From contig JAPZTO010000001.1 of NCBI GenBank assembly GCA_027532775.1, forward strand, positions 620,001 through 684,000: a stretch of 64,000 nt of DNA. The letters are read 5' to 3'. This DNA comes from Beijerinckiaceae bacterium. GTDB lineage: Bacteria > Pseudomonadota > Alphaproteobacteria > Rhizobiales > Beijerinckiaceae. Numbering within the stretch: position 1 is the stretch's first letter; every line of letters begins with the position of its first letter. Shown in pieces: positions 36,160 through 44,151 of this stretch. Under the pieces are notes generated by a model, which saw nothing but the letters and a program-made list of their open reading frames with translations, made no database searches and was not told the DNA's origin. The translations under genes and the position numbers were made by a program.

Positions 36160-36777
36160 CTACTTGTTGACCGGGGATTCCGGATCGAACAGGAAAGCGG
36201 TCAGATCTTTGATCTGCTCCTCGGTCAGGAAGCCGTGATAGCCGAAGCGCGGCATGGTCGAGCAGGGCATAACCGCCATCGAATTGTAGATCTTCGCATA
36301 GGCCGCCCTGGCCTCTTCCGGCGCATATTTGCGGTCCTTGCCATAATTGACCAGCGAAGGCCCGAGCGTTCCGTAGCTCAGCTCGAACCGGTCCATCTGG
36401 TGGCAGGCATAGCAGTTCGCGCCATTGGTCATCGGCCGGTCGGTGAAGGTTCCGCCACGGCCATCATTGGCGAAGCGACGCCCGGACTTCCAGTCCCCCA
36501 GCACGTTCCCATCAGCCGGCAGCTTGATCGTGGCGAGTTCGCGCGCCTTGACCTTGTCGAACTCGGCCTGCGGAAGGTCGTTGCGGAATTGCGAGCAGAC
36601 CGCCTGGGTCTCGTCATAGGAGATGCGTTTCTCCCACCCCTCGGGGGTCTTCGGCCACATGGCCTTCGTGACCTCCTCGAGGCGCTTGGCATCGACCTTG
36701 GGGACATCCTGCGCGAGGGCAGGACCGAGAGCCCAAAGGCCGGCGAAGACAAAGGCGGAAATCGAGAGCTTCTTCAT
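36160..36777 (-). CDS. soxX: Sulfur oxidation cytochrome c SoxX
   Basis: 205 aa. A signal peptide (MKKLSISAFVFAGLWALGPALA) precedes the cytochrome domain with one haem motif, NCYACHQM, and the distal methionine in AVMPCSTMPRFG. The length and the N-terminal extension (AMWPKTPEGWEKRISYDETQAVCSQ) are typical of long SoxX. With SoxA it forms the SoxAX enzyme that couples sulfur substrates to the SoxY cysteine. It follows soxA by 11 bp. Confidence 0.96.
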   Translation of the reverse strand: MKKLSISAFVFAGLWALGPALAQDVPKVDAKRLEEVTKAMWPKTPEGWEKRISYDETQAVCSQFRNDLPQAEFDKVKARELATIKLPADGNVLGDWKSGRRFANDGRGGTFTDRPMTNGANCYACHQMDRFELSYGTLGPSLVNYGKDRKYAPEEARAAYAKIYNSMAVMPCSTMPRFGYHGFLTEEQIKDLTAFLFDPESPVNK

Positions 36778-36788
36778 GATCCACCCCT

Positions 36789-37604
36789 TCAGCGCTTGAT
36801 CGACGGAACCTGGATCTCGCCACCTTCAGCCTGCTTCACGAGGAACAGGGTCAGGGCGGTGAGGCCATCCGAGAGATAGACAGGCTCGGGCGAGCGCATC
36901 TGGCGATAGCAGTCCCACAGGCGATGCTGCATGGTGCGTGTCTGGCTCTGGCTGACGCGGTAGGTCGGCCAGGAACCCATGGTGACCTGGGCATCCTTTC
37001 CCGCCTTGTTCAGCTGCGGCAGGCCCTGCAGGCGGATGCGCTTGCCCTCCTCGGCATGGCAGGTGGCGCAGGAGAAATCCATGAAATCGGAGCGGCGGAA
37101 GAAAAGCTCCTGGCCGATGGCAAAGGCTTCCTTCTCCTTCGGATGCGCCAGCGGAGCCGAGTATTTCATCCCGCTCGACTTGTTGGCGATGAAAGCAACC
37201 AGATCCTCCATATCGGAGGTCCGGCCCGGTGCGCCGAAGCGCCGGCGGGTGATATCCGCCATGTCAACGCCCTGCTGCGTCTCCATGCAATGGGCCAGGC
37301 GCTGCTCGAGATCCATGACCTTGCCGGTATCCGCGAAGAAGCGCGGCAGCTTGGCAAAGGCGCCCTCGAGCTTGCCGGGCCCCTCGCCGAGGTCGCAGCC
37401 CTCGAGCGAGGCATTCTTCGAGCCGCGCTTCTGCGACCACAGAACCTCGCCGCGGTCGACATTCAGGAAGCCGGGATTGGACATCGGATCCGACATCATC
37501 TGCCGGTATTTCTCGAGTTCCTTCTCGGTGTCGATCGCCTGCTGGGCATGGGCGGACCCCGCCCCAAGCGCGACCGACATGGCCAAGGCCATGAACACCC
37601 TCAT
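36789..37604 (-). CDS. soxA: L-cysteine S-thiosulfotransferase SoxA, monohaem type
   Basis: 271 aa with signal peptide ([20 protein letters not shown]). One haem motif is present, [10 protein letters not shown], and the catalytic/haem-ligating cysteine lies in [11 protein letters not shown]. In the first domain the haem motif of diheme SoxA is replaced by two isolated cysteines (LEGCDLG and LAHCMET), as in monohaem SoxA proteins where these form a disulfide. The start at 37604 has GGAGAG upstream. It is divergent from soxY across 185 bp. Confidence 0.95.
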   Translation of the reverse strand: MRVFMALAMSVALGAGSAHAQQAIDTEKELEKYRQMMSDPMSNPGFLNVDRGEVLWSQKRGSKNASLEGCDLGEGPGKLEGAFAKLPRFFADTGKVMDLEQRLAHCMETQQGVDMADITRRRFGAPGRTSDMEDLVAFIANKSSGMKYSAPLAHPKEKEAFAIGQELFFRRSDFMDFSCATCHAEEGKRIRLQGLPQLNKAGKDAQVTMGSWPTYRVSQSQTRTMQHRLWDCYRQMRSPEPVYLSDGLTALTLFLVKQAEGGEIQVPSIKR

Positions 37605-37691
37605 CGTTTCTCTCCTCTTCCGGGTCGTCGGTGGGGTTCTTGCGCCCCGTTCGACCTTCATTTCGGTTGTGCAAGGCTAACGCTAGCACGC

Positions 37692-37728
37692 TTTACATTC
37701 AAAAAAAACTATGTTTCTATATGTTAGG
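37692..37728. promoter_or_regulatory. AT-rich soxA/soxY control region
   Basis: A stretch of about 37 bp that is over 80% A+T in GC-rich surroundings, in the middle of the divergent soxA-soxY spacer. It includes ACATTCA and, 12 bp on, ATGTTTC/ATATGT, giving an imperfect ACAT...ATGT dyad. It probably contains promoters for both directions and the site for the SqrR-like regulator (inference). Confidence 0.45.
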
Positions 37729-37789
37729 TTGAGGGAGGTGCGCTGCATCCGTCAAGATGCCGCTCTCAGAAAAAACAAGGAGATGCCTG

Positions 37790-38251
37790 ATGGCACAGCG
37801 TGCGGCGCAGACGCGCCGGGAAACCCTGATCGCCGGCATGGCCAGTTTCGCGGCGGCGGCGATCGCCCCGTCACTGGCGCTCGCCGATGCTGCCGCCGTC
37901 GAGGCGGAGATCAAGAAGCTGTACGGCGACAGAAAGGCCGAGGCCGGCCGGATCAAGCTGGATGTGCCCCAGATCGCCGAGAACGGCCTCGTGGTGCCGA
38001 TCAATGTCGAGGTCGAGAGCCCGATGACCGCCGCCGACCATGTGAAGTCGGTGCATGTCTTCGCCGATGGCAACCCGCTGCCCGGCATCGTGAGCTACAA
38101 ATTCACGCCGGAGAGCGGCCGCGCTGCCGCCTCGGCACGCATGCGGCTCGCCCAGACGCAGAACATCATCTGCATCGCGGAAATGGCTGACGGGAAGCTC
38201 TTCACGGCCAAATCGGAAGTGAAGGTCACCATCGGCGGTTGCGGCGGCTGA
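37790..38251 (+). CDS. soxY: Thiosulfate oxidation carrier protein SoxY
   Basis: 153 aa. The carrier subunit whose C-terminal cysteine (VTIGGCGG, Cys151) holds the sulfur chain during oxidation. The GGCGG tail is intact. An RR-containing leader (RRETLIAGMASFAAAAIAPSLALA) suggests Tat export, carrying SoxZ along. ATG 37790 has AAGGAG 8 nt upstream. First gene of the plus-strand sox operon; soxZ follows by 18 bp. Confidence 0.96.
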   Translation: MAQRAAQTRRETLIAGMASFAAAAIAPSLALADAAAVEAEIKKLYGDRKAEAGRIKLDVPQIAENGLVVPINVEVESPMTAADHVKSVHVFADGNPLPGIVSYKFTPESGRAAASARMRLAQTQNIICIAEMADGKLFTAKSEVKVTIGGCGG

Positions 38252-38269
38252 GAGAAGCGAGACACGATC

Positions 38270-38599
38270 ATGAGCAACAAGCCCACTCCCCGCGTTCGCG
38301 TCCCGGCCAGTGCCAAGAAGGACGAGATCATCGAGATCAAGACGCTGATCAGCCACGAGATGGAATCCGGCCAGCGCCGCGCTGCCGATGGCAAGACCAT
38401 CCCGCGCAAGATCATCAACACCTTCACAGCGGCCTTCAACGGCAAGGTGTTCTTCGAGGCAACCTGGCATCCGTCGGTTTCGGCCAACCCCTACCAGTCC
38501 ATGTTCTTCCGCGCTTCGGAGAGCGGCGAGTTCGCCTTCTCCTGGAAGGATGATGACGGCTCGGTCTACGAATCCAAGGCCAAGCTGACGGTCGCCTGA
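38270..38599 (+). CDS. soxZ: Thiosulfate oxidation carrier complex protein SoxZ
   Basis: 109 aa, no signal peptide, as expected for a protein exported in complex with SoxY. Conserved beta-sandwich sequence: IEIKTLISHEMESGQRR, IPRKIINTFTAAFNGKVFF, PSVSANPYQSMFFRA and FSWKDDDGSVYE. It is 18 bp after soxY. Confidence 0.96.
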   Translation: MSNKPTPRVRVPASAKKDEIIEIKTLISHEMESGQRRAADGKTIPRKIINTFTAAFNGKVFFEATWHPSVSANPYQSMFFRASESGEFAFSWKDDDGSVYESKAKLTVA

Positions 38600-38611
38600 T
38601 CGCGGCCCCGG

Positions 38612-38633
38612 GCCGGCGCCTGCGGACGCCGGC
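38612..38633. other. GC-rich stem-loop between soxZ and soxB
   Basis: Perfect 7-bp stem GCCGGCG / CGCCGGC with an 8-nt loop, 13 bp after the soxZ stop. No U-tract. It may stabilise the soxYZ part of the message or be a processing site, since SoxYZ carrier is needed in excess (inference). Confidence 0.45.
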
Positions 38634-38696
38634 AATCCATCAAGAACAAGACAATCCAAGGGCATGCCGGCACCCCGCCGGCGTGGAGTGAAACGC

Positions 38697-40394
38697 ATGG
38701 TCTCGCGACGCGAGTTTATCCAAGCCGGCCTTGCCGGTTCCGCCCTGCTGGCCGGCAGCGGGCTTGGCTCGATCGGCCGGCTGGCGGCACAGCAGCGGCT
38801 GTCCGAAGCGGAGTTGCTGCGCTTCGAGCCGCTGGGCAATGTCACGCTGATCCATGTCACGGATCTGCATGCGCAGCTTGTGCCGGTCTATTTCCGCGAG
38901 CCGTCGATCAATCTCGGCGTCGGCGAGGCGAAGGGCCTTGTTCCGCACATCACGGGCAAGGATTTCCTCGCGCATTACAACATCCCCGCCGGCTCCCCGA
39001 TGGCCTATGCGCTGACGAGCGAGGATTTCGCGGCTTTGGCCCGCAATTACGGCCGGATGGGCGGGTTCGACCGCATCGCCCGCGTCATCAAGGGCATCCG
39101 GGCCGAGCGTGGCGACCGGTGCCTGCTGCTCGATGGCGGCGATACCTGGACGAACAGCTGGACCTCGCTCCAGACCAAGGCCGCCGATGTGGTCGAGGCC
39201 ATGAACCTGCTGAAGCCAGACGCCATGACGGGGCATTGGGAATTCACCCTCGGCGCCGAGCGCGTGAAGGAAATCACCGACAGCCTGCCCTTTCCGTTCC
39301 TTGCGCAGAACGTGCGGGAGAGCGAGTTCGAGGACCGGGTTTTCGAGCCGCAGAAGATGTTCGAGCGCGGCGGCGTGAAAGTCGCGGTAATCGGGCAGGC
39401 CTATCCGTACACGGGTATCGCCAATCCGCGCTGGATGTTCCCGAAATGGACATTCAGCCTCAAGGATGACGATGTGCAGAAGGAGGTCGACGCCGCCCGG
39501 GCAGCGGGCGCGCAGCTCGTGGTGCTGCTCTCGCATAACGGGTTCGATATCGACCGGAAGATGGCCGGGCGCGTCAAAGGGATTGACGTTATCCTGACGG
39601 CACATACGCATGACGCGCTGCCGGAGGCGGTACAGGTCGGCACGACGTTGCTTGTCGCCACCGGAAGCCATGGAAAGTTTGTCTCCCGGCTCGATCTCGA
39701 TGTCGACAGGAGCGGGGTGAAGGGCTTCCGCTACCGCCTGATCCCGATCTTCTCGGATGCGATCACGCCGGATGCGGAGATGGCCGCTCTGGTGAAGAAG
39801 GTCCGGGCGCCGTTCGAGGCCGATCTCGGCCGCGTGCTCGGCAAGACTGACGGCCTCCTCTACCGGCGGGGCAATTTCCAGGGCTCGCTCGACGATGTTT
39901 TCACCGATGCGATGCTGCAGGTCCGCGATGCGGAGATCGCGCTGTCGCCAGGCGTGCGGTGGGGCGGAAGCCTCCTTCCCGGTCAGGACATCACGTTCGA
40001 GGATGTCACCAATGCCTGCGCCCTGACCTATCCGAACTGCTACCGGACCAGCATGAAGGGCAGCCAGATCAAGGCGATCCTCGAGGATATCGGCGACAAC
40101 ATCTTCAACCCCGATCCCTATGCCCAGGGTGGCGGGGACATGGTCCGCCTCGGCGGGCTGACCTTCACGGTCGATCCCTACCAGACCAGCGGTCGCCGGA
40201 TCTCCGACCTCCGGCTGGCGCGCAACGGGCAGGCGCTCGATGCCGGCCGGGACTACACCGTTGCCGGCTGGGCCTCGATCAACCAGGCCACCGAGGGCCC
40301 TCCCATCTGGGACGTCGTCGGCACCTATCTGCAGCAGAAGAAAGTCATCACGCCCCGCCCGCTCGACGCGGTGAAGGTTGTCGGGGCCGGCTAA
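38697..40394 (+). CDS. soxB: Thiosulfohydrolase SoxB
   Basis: 565 aa. The di-manganese hydrolase that releases sulfate from SoxY-bound S-sulfonate. A Tat signal (VSRREFIQAGLAGSALLAGSG) is present. Metallophosphatase motifs are HVTDLHAQLVP near residue 55, LLLDGGDTWTNS near 150, MTGHWEFTLG near 180 and ILTAHTHDALPEA near 305, followed by a 5'-nucleotidase C-terminal domain. I chose ATG 38697, which begins the Tat leader. The start lies 97 bp after soxZ; soxC follows by 9 bp. Confidence 0.97.
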   Translation: MVSRREFIQAGLAGSALLAGSGLGSIGRLAAQQRLSEAELLRFEPLGNVTLIHVTDLHAQLVPVYFREPSINLGVGEAKGLVPHITGKDFLAHYNIPAGSPMAYALTSEDFAALARNYGRMGGFDRIARVIKGIRAERGDRCLLLDGGDTWTNSWTSLQTKAADVVEAMNLLKPDAMTGHWEFTLGAERVKEITDSLPFPFLAQNVRESEFEDRVFEPQKMFERGGVKVAVIGQAYPYTGIANPRWMFPKWTFSLKDDDVQKEVDAARAAGAQLVVLLSHNGFDIDRKMAGRVKGIDVILTAHTHDALPEAVQVGTTLLVATGSHGKFVSRLDLDVDRSGVKGFRYRLIPIFSDAITPDAEMAALVKKVRAPFEADLGRVLGKTDGLLYRRGNFQGSLDDVFTDAMLQVRDAEIALSPGVRWGGSLLPGQDITFEDVTNACALTYPNCYRTSMKGSQIKAILEDIGDNIFNPDPYAQGGGDMVRLGGLTFTVDPYQTSGRRISDLRLARNGQALDAGRDYTVAGWASINQATEGPPIWDVVGTYLQQKKVITPRPLDAVKVVGAG

Positions 40395-40403
40395 GTTCAG
40401 GAC

Positions 40404-41687
40404 ATGGCAATGGAACAGGATCCTCACTTCCGAAAGTCACGGCGCGGGTTCCTCGGCGGGCTCGGCGCCACTGCGGCCGGCCTGACGCTGGCTCAGGCGG
40501 ATTCCGCCCGGGCGCAGGCCAAGCCCGACCCCGCGATCACCGAGATACAGGACTGGAACCGCTATCTCGGTGACGGCGTGGCGGCCAACCCGTATGGCAA
40601 GCCGTCGAAATTCGAGCGGCATGTTGTCCGACGCGACGTGGAATGGCTGACAGCCAGCCGCGAATCCTCGGTGAATTTCACGCCGCTTCATGCGCTGGAC
40701 GGCATTATCACGCCGAATGGCCTCTGTTTCGAACGCCATCACGGCGGCGCGCCGGAGATCGATCCGTCCAAGCACCGGCTGATGATCAACGGCCTCGTCG
40801 ACAAGCCGCTGGTCTTCACAATGGATGACCTGAAGCGGTTCCCGGGGCGGATCAACAAGGTGTTCTTCCTCGAATGTGCAGCCAATGGCGGCATGGAATG
40901 GAAGGGCGCCCAGCTCAATGGCTGCCAGTTCTCGCATGGGATGGTCCATAACGTGATGTATACCGGCATCCCGCTGAAGGTCCTTCTGGACGAAGCCGGG
41001 GTGAAGACCAACGGCAAATGGGTCATGCCGGAGGGCGCGGATTCCTCGGCGATGACGCGTTCCATCCCGATCGAGAAGGCGATGCAGGATTGCCTCGTCG
41101 TCTGGGGCATGAACGGCGAGGCGCTCCGGCAGGAGCAGGGCTATCCGCTGCGCATCGTCGTGCCCGGCTGGGAGGGCAATATGTGGGTGAAATGGCTCCG
41201 CCGCATCGAGGTGGGAGACCAGCCCTGGCACCACCGCGAGGAGACCTCGAAATACACGGATCTGCTGGCGGATGGCCGCTCGCGCCGCTTCACCTGGATC
41301 ATGGACGCGAAATCGGTGGTGACCAGCCCCTCACCGCAGGCCCCGCTGAAATTCAAGGGCCCGAATGTCCTGTCCGGTCTCGCCTGGTCCGGGCGGGGCA
41401 CAATCCAACGCGTGGATGTAACGATCGATGGCGGCAAGAACTGGCAGACGGCCCGGCTCGATGGCCCGGTCCTGCCGCTGTCGCTGACGCGCTTCTATGT
41501 CGATTTCGACTGGGATGGCCGCGAGATGCTCATCCAGTCGCGGGCGATGGACGATACCGGCTACGTCCAGCCGACCAAGGACGAGTTGCGCAAGGTGCGC
41601 GGGCTCAACTCGATCTACCACAATAACGGCATCCAGACCTGGCTCGTCCGGAGCAACGGGGAGACCGAAAATGTCGAAATCTCGTAA
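40404..41687 (+). CDS. soxC: Sulfane dehydrogenase subunit SoxC
   Basis: 427 aa molybdenum-cofactor protein of the sulfite oxidase family. It has a Tat signal (KSRRGFLGGLGATAAGLTLA), the Mo-ligating cysteine in KVFFLECAANGG, and the C-terminal dimerisation domain (VTIDGGKNWQTARL). With SoxD it oxidises SoxY-bound sulfane sulfur, giving complete thiosulfate oxidation without sulfur globules. Its 3' end overlaps soxD by 17 bp. Confidence 0.96.
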   Translation: MAMEQDPHFRKSRRGFLGGLGATAAGLTLAQADSARAQAKPDPAITEIQDWNRYLGDGVAANPYGKPSKFERHVVRRDVEWLTASRESSVNFTPLHALDGIITPNGLCFERHHGGAPEIDPSKHRLMINGLVDKPLVFTMDDLKRFPGRINKVFFLECAANGGMEWKGAQLNGCQFSHGMVHNVMYTGIPLKVLLDEAGVKTNGKWVMPEGADSSAMTRSIPIEKAMQDCLVVWGMNGEALRQEQGYPLRIVVPGWEGNMWVKWLRRIEVGDQPWHHREETSKYTDLLADGRSRRFTWIMDAKSVVTSPSPQAPLKFKGPNVLSGLAWSGRGTIQRVDVTIDGGKNWQTARLDGPVLPLSLTRFYVDFDWDGREMLIQSRAMDDTGYVQPTKDELRKVRGLNSIYHNNGIQTWLVRSNGETENVEIS

Positions 41688-42324
41688 GCTTGCCGCGACC
41701 GCGCTGCTGGCGGCCCTGCTGGCGGCCCCTGCCCTGGCCGGGAAGGCCGGCCTCGGCCGCGAAGCCTTGCCGGAAGAGGTGGCGGCATGGGACATTGATG
41801 TCCGCCCTGATGGCGCCGGCCTGCCGCCCGGCAAGGGTTCGGTCAAGGATGGCGAGCAGCTCTATCTGCAGCAATGCGCCTCCTGCCATGGCGAATTCGG
41901 CGAGGGCGCGGGTCGCTGGCCGGTTCTTGTCGGCGGACAGGGCTCGTTGAAGAGCGAGGGGCCGGAAAAGACGATCGGCTCGTTCTGGCCCTATGCCTCG
42001 ACCACGTTCGACTACATCAAGCGGGCCATGCCCTATGGCAATGCGCGGTCCCTCTCGGACGACGATGTCTATGCCATCACGGCCTTCCTGCTGAATCAGA
42101 ACGGCCTCGTGAAGGATGACTTCGTCCTGACGAAGGAGAACTTTTCCAAGGTCAAGCTTCCGAACGAACAGGCTTTCTACGATGACGACCGGGAAAAGGC
42201 CGAACGTCACTTTTGGCAGAAAGACCCTTGCATGAAGAACTGCAAGCCCGATGCTAAGGTGATCGGGCGGGCACGGATGATCGATGTCACGCCGGAAGAC
42301 GGCAAGTCGATCAAGGTGGAGTGA
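41671..42324 (+). CDS. soxD: Sulfane dehydrogenase cytochrome subunit SoxD, short monohaem form
   Basis: 217 aa with signal peptide (MSKSRKLAATALLAALLAAPALA) and one haem motif, QQCASCHGEFGEG, plus the methionine region IKRAMPYG. The Paracoccus type SoxD is roughly 380 aa with two haem domains; here the second domain is missing. The C-terminus has a CMKNC pair typical of short SoxD-like cytochromes. The next gene encodes a separate one-haem cytochrome. Start inside soxC (17-bp overlap). Confidence 0.9.
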   Translation: MSKSRKLAATALLAALLAAPALAGKAGLGREALPEEVAAWDIDVRPDGAGLPPGKGSVKDGEQLYLQQCASCHGEFGEGAGRWPVLVGGQGSLKSEGPEKTIGSFWPYASTTFDYIKRAMPYGNARSLSDDDVYAITAFLLNQNGLVKDDFVLTKENFSKVKLPNEQAFYDDDREKAERHFWQKDPCMKNCKPDAKVIGRARMIDVTPEDGKSIKVE

Positions 42325-42331
42325 GGAGAGG

Positions 42332-42703
42332 ATGGGACAACGGGTCGGACCGAAAACCGGCAAAGCCGGCGCGGCGCTCTCGCTCGCTCTCCTCGTCCTT
42401 TGCGGACCGGTTCAGGCCAGTTCCGATGCGAAGGCTTCACCCAAGGGCGACGCGGCCTTCGGCGAATATCTGTCCGGAACCTGTGTCACCTGCCACCAGG
42501 TTTCCGGGAAGTCGGCCGGCGGCATTCCGCCGATCGTCGCCTGGCCGGAAGACCAGTTCATTGCCGTCATGAATGCCTACCGGTCGAAGGACCGGGAAAA
42601 CCAGGTCATGCGCACCATTGCGGCGGCGCTGAATGACGAGGAGATCGCCGCGCTTGCGGCCTATTTCGGCGGCCTGATCCTGCAACCCGACACGAAGAAA
42701 TGA
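42332..42703 (+). CDS. Monohaem cytochrome c, likely partner of the flavocytochrome (FccA/SoxE-like)
   Basis: 123 aa. A signal peptide (to about VQASS, residue 33) precedes a small class I cytochrome with GTCVTCHQVSG and a short loop without a long insertion; YFGG lies near the C-terminus. It starts 7 bp after soxD and ends 122 bp before the FCSD flavoprotein, so it could be the haem subunit of flavocytochrome c sulfide dehydrogenase or a detached second SoxD domain. I prefer the first. Confidence 0.8.
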   Translation: MGQRVGPKTGKAGAALSLALLVLCGPVQASSDAKASPKGDAAFGEYLSGTCVTCHQVSGKSAGGIPPIVAWPEDQFIAVMNAYRSKDRENQVMRTIAAALNDEEIAALAAYFGGLILQPDTKK

Positions 42704-42825
42704 CGGGGAGTTCAGGCATGGATCCGCGAAGCCGGCATGCCGTTCCCGCAGGTGGGTGCAGGTATGCCGCCCGTCCCGATATCAACTGAGGCACCAGAGA
42801 AGTGCCGGATGAAAAGGAGAACACG

Positions 42826-44103
42826 ATGATGATCAACCGCAGACATTTGCTGGCCGGCGCCGGTGCGGTCACCGCAGCGGCCGGACTCGGCATGCCCGTG
42901 GTGAAAGCCCAGGCCAAACCGCGCGTCGTCGTGATCGGCGGCGGGCCCGGCGGGGCCACGGCCGCCAAATACATCGCCAAGGACAGCCAGGGCGCGATCG
43001 ACGTGGTGCTGGTCGAGCCGAGGGAAACCTTCGTCACCTGCTTCCACTCGAACCTCTATCTCGGCGGCTTCAAGAACTTCGACGAGATCACCCATCGCTA
43101 TGACAAGCTGAGCTCGGCCTATGGGATCCGTCATGTGCGCCAATGGGCCAACGCCATCGACCGCGACAAGCGCGAGGTGGTGCTGGGAGACGGTTCGCGC
43201 ATCGGCTACGACCGGCTCGTCGTCTCGCCGGGAATCGACCTGCGCTATGACAGCGTGCCGGGCTGGGGCAAGGAGCATGAAGAAACCATGCCGCATGCCT
43301 GGCTGGCCGGGCCGCAGACGCAGCTCCTGCGCAAGCAGCTCGACGGCGTGAAGGATGGCGGCGTCATCGTGATGATCGCGCCGCCCAACCCCTATCGCTG
43401 CCCGCCGGGCCCCTATGAGCGGGTCTCGATGATGGCGCACCAGCTGAAGACGACCAGCCGCACCAAGGCGAAGATCATCGTGCTCGACCCCAAGGAGACC
43501 TTCTCCAAGCAGGGCCTGTTCCAGCAGGGCTGGGAACGCCACTATCCCGGCATGGTCGAATGGCTGGGCCCGAAGGTGCATGATGGCATCAAGTCGGTTG
43601 ACCCCAGGACGATGACGGTCACGACCGGCTTCGAGACCTACAAGGATTGCGCGCTGGTCAATGTCATTCCGGCCCAGCGTGCCGGGAAGATCGCGGTCGA
43701 TGCGGGGCTCGCCAATGCATCCGGCTTCTGCCCGATCAATCCCGAGAGCATGGCATCGACGCAGGACCCGAACATCTATGTGCTCGGCGACGCCTCGATC
43801 GCCGGCGACATGCCCAAATCGGGCTTCTCGGCCAACAGCCAGGCCAAGGTCGCGGCGATGATGATCCGGGGCGACCTCGTGAAGGCGCGGACCTTCCCGG
43901 CGCGCTATGCGAATACCTGCTGGAGCCTGATCGCGCCGGACGACACCGTGAAGGTCGGCGGCCGGTACGAACCGAAGCCGGACAAGATCACCGCCTCCGA
44001 GACTTTCGTGTCGAAGACCGACGAGACGGCGGATTACCGCAAGCAGGTGCAGGCAGAGAATATGGGCTGGTATGACGGCATCATCGCCGACATGTTCAGC
44101 TGA
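42826..44103 (+). CDS. Flavocytochrome c sulfide dehydrogenase flavoprotein subunit (SoxF/FccB)
   Basis: 425 aa. It has a Tat-like leader (MMINRRHLLAGAGAVTAAAG), then an FAD-binding fold with VVVIGGGPGGATAAKYIA, and the redox-active cysteine regions FVTCFHSN and YRCPPGPYERV typical of the sulfide:quinone/FCSD family. The C-terminal FCSD domain contains VLGDASIAGDMPKSGFSANSQAK. It oxidises sulfide in the periplasm, passing electrons to a cytochrome c. ATG 42826 has AAGGAG upstream. Last gene of the sox operon, followed by a strong terminator. Confidence 0.93.
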   Translation: MMINRRHLLAGAGAVTAAAGLGMPVVKAQAKPRVVVIGGGPGGATAAKYIAKDSQGAIDVVLVEPRETFVTCFHSNLYLGGFKNFDEITHRYDKLSSAYGIRHVRQWANAIDRDKREVVLGDGSRIGYDRLVVSPGIDLRYDSVPGWGKEHEETMPHAWLAGPQTQLLRKQLDGVKDGGVIVMIAPPNPYRCPPGPYERVSMMAHQLKTTSRTKAKIIVLDPKETFSKQGLFQQGWERHYPGMVEWLGPKVHDGIKSVDPRTMTVTTGFETYKDCALVNVIPAQRAGKIAVDAGLANASGFCPINPESMASTQDPNIYVLGDASIAGDMPKSGFSANSQAKVAAMMIRGDLVKARTFPARYANTCWSLIAPDDTVKVGGRYEPKPDKITASETFVSKTDETADYRKQVQAENMGWYDGIIADMFS

Positions 44104-44125
44104 CGGCCTCGTGGCCGGTCAACCG

Positions 44126-44151
44126 GGGGCGGCCGCGAGCCGCCCCTTTTT
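44126..44151 (+). terminator. Intrinsic terminator of the sox operon
   Basis: 8-bp stem GGGGCGGC / GCCGCCCC with a CGCGA loop followed by TTTTT, 22 bp after the FCSD gene stop. It ends at the convergent kinase stop. Confidence 0.92.

Noticed and set aside
38640-40427. 595-codon minus-strand frame opposite soxB
   Set aside because: Antisense shadow; soxB on the plus strand has all metal-site motifs and a Tat signal.
41497-41670. N-terminal extension of soxD inside soxC
   Set aside because: The signal peptide begins at 41671 and upstream codons are a shadow of soxC.
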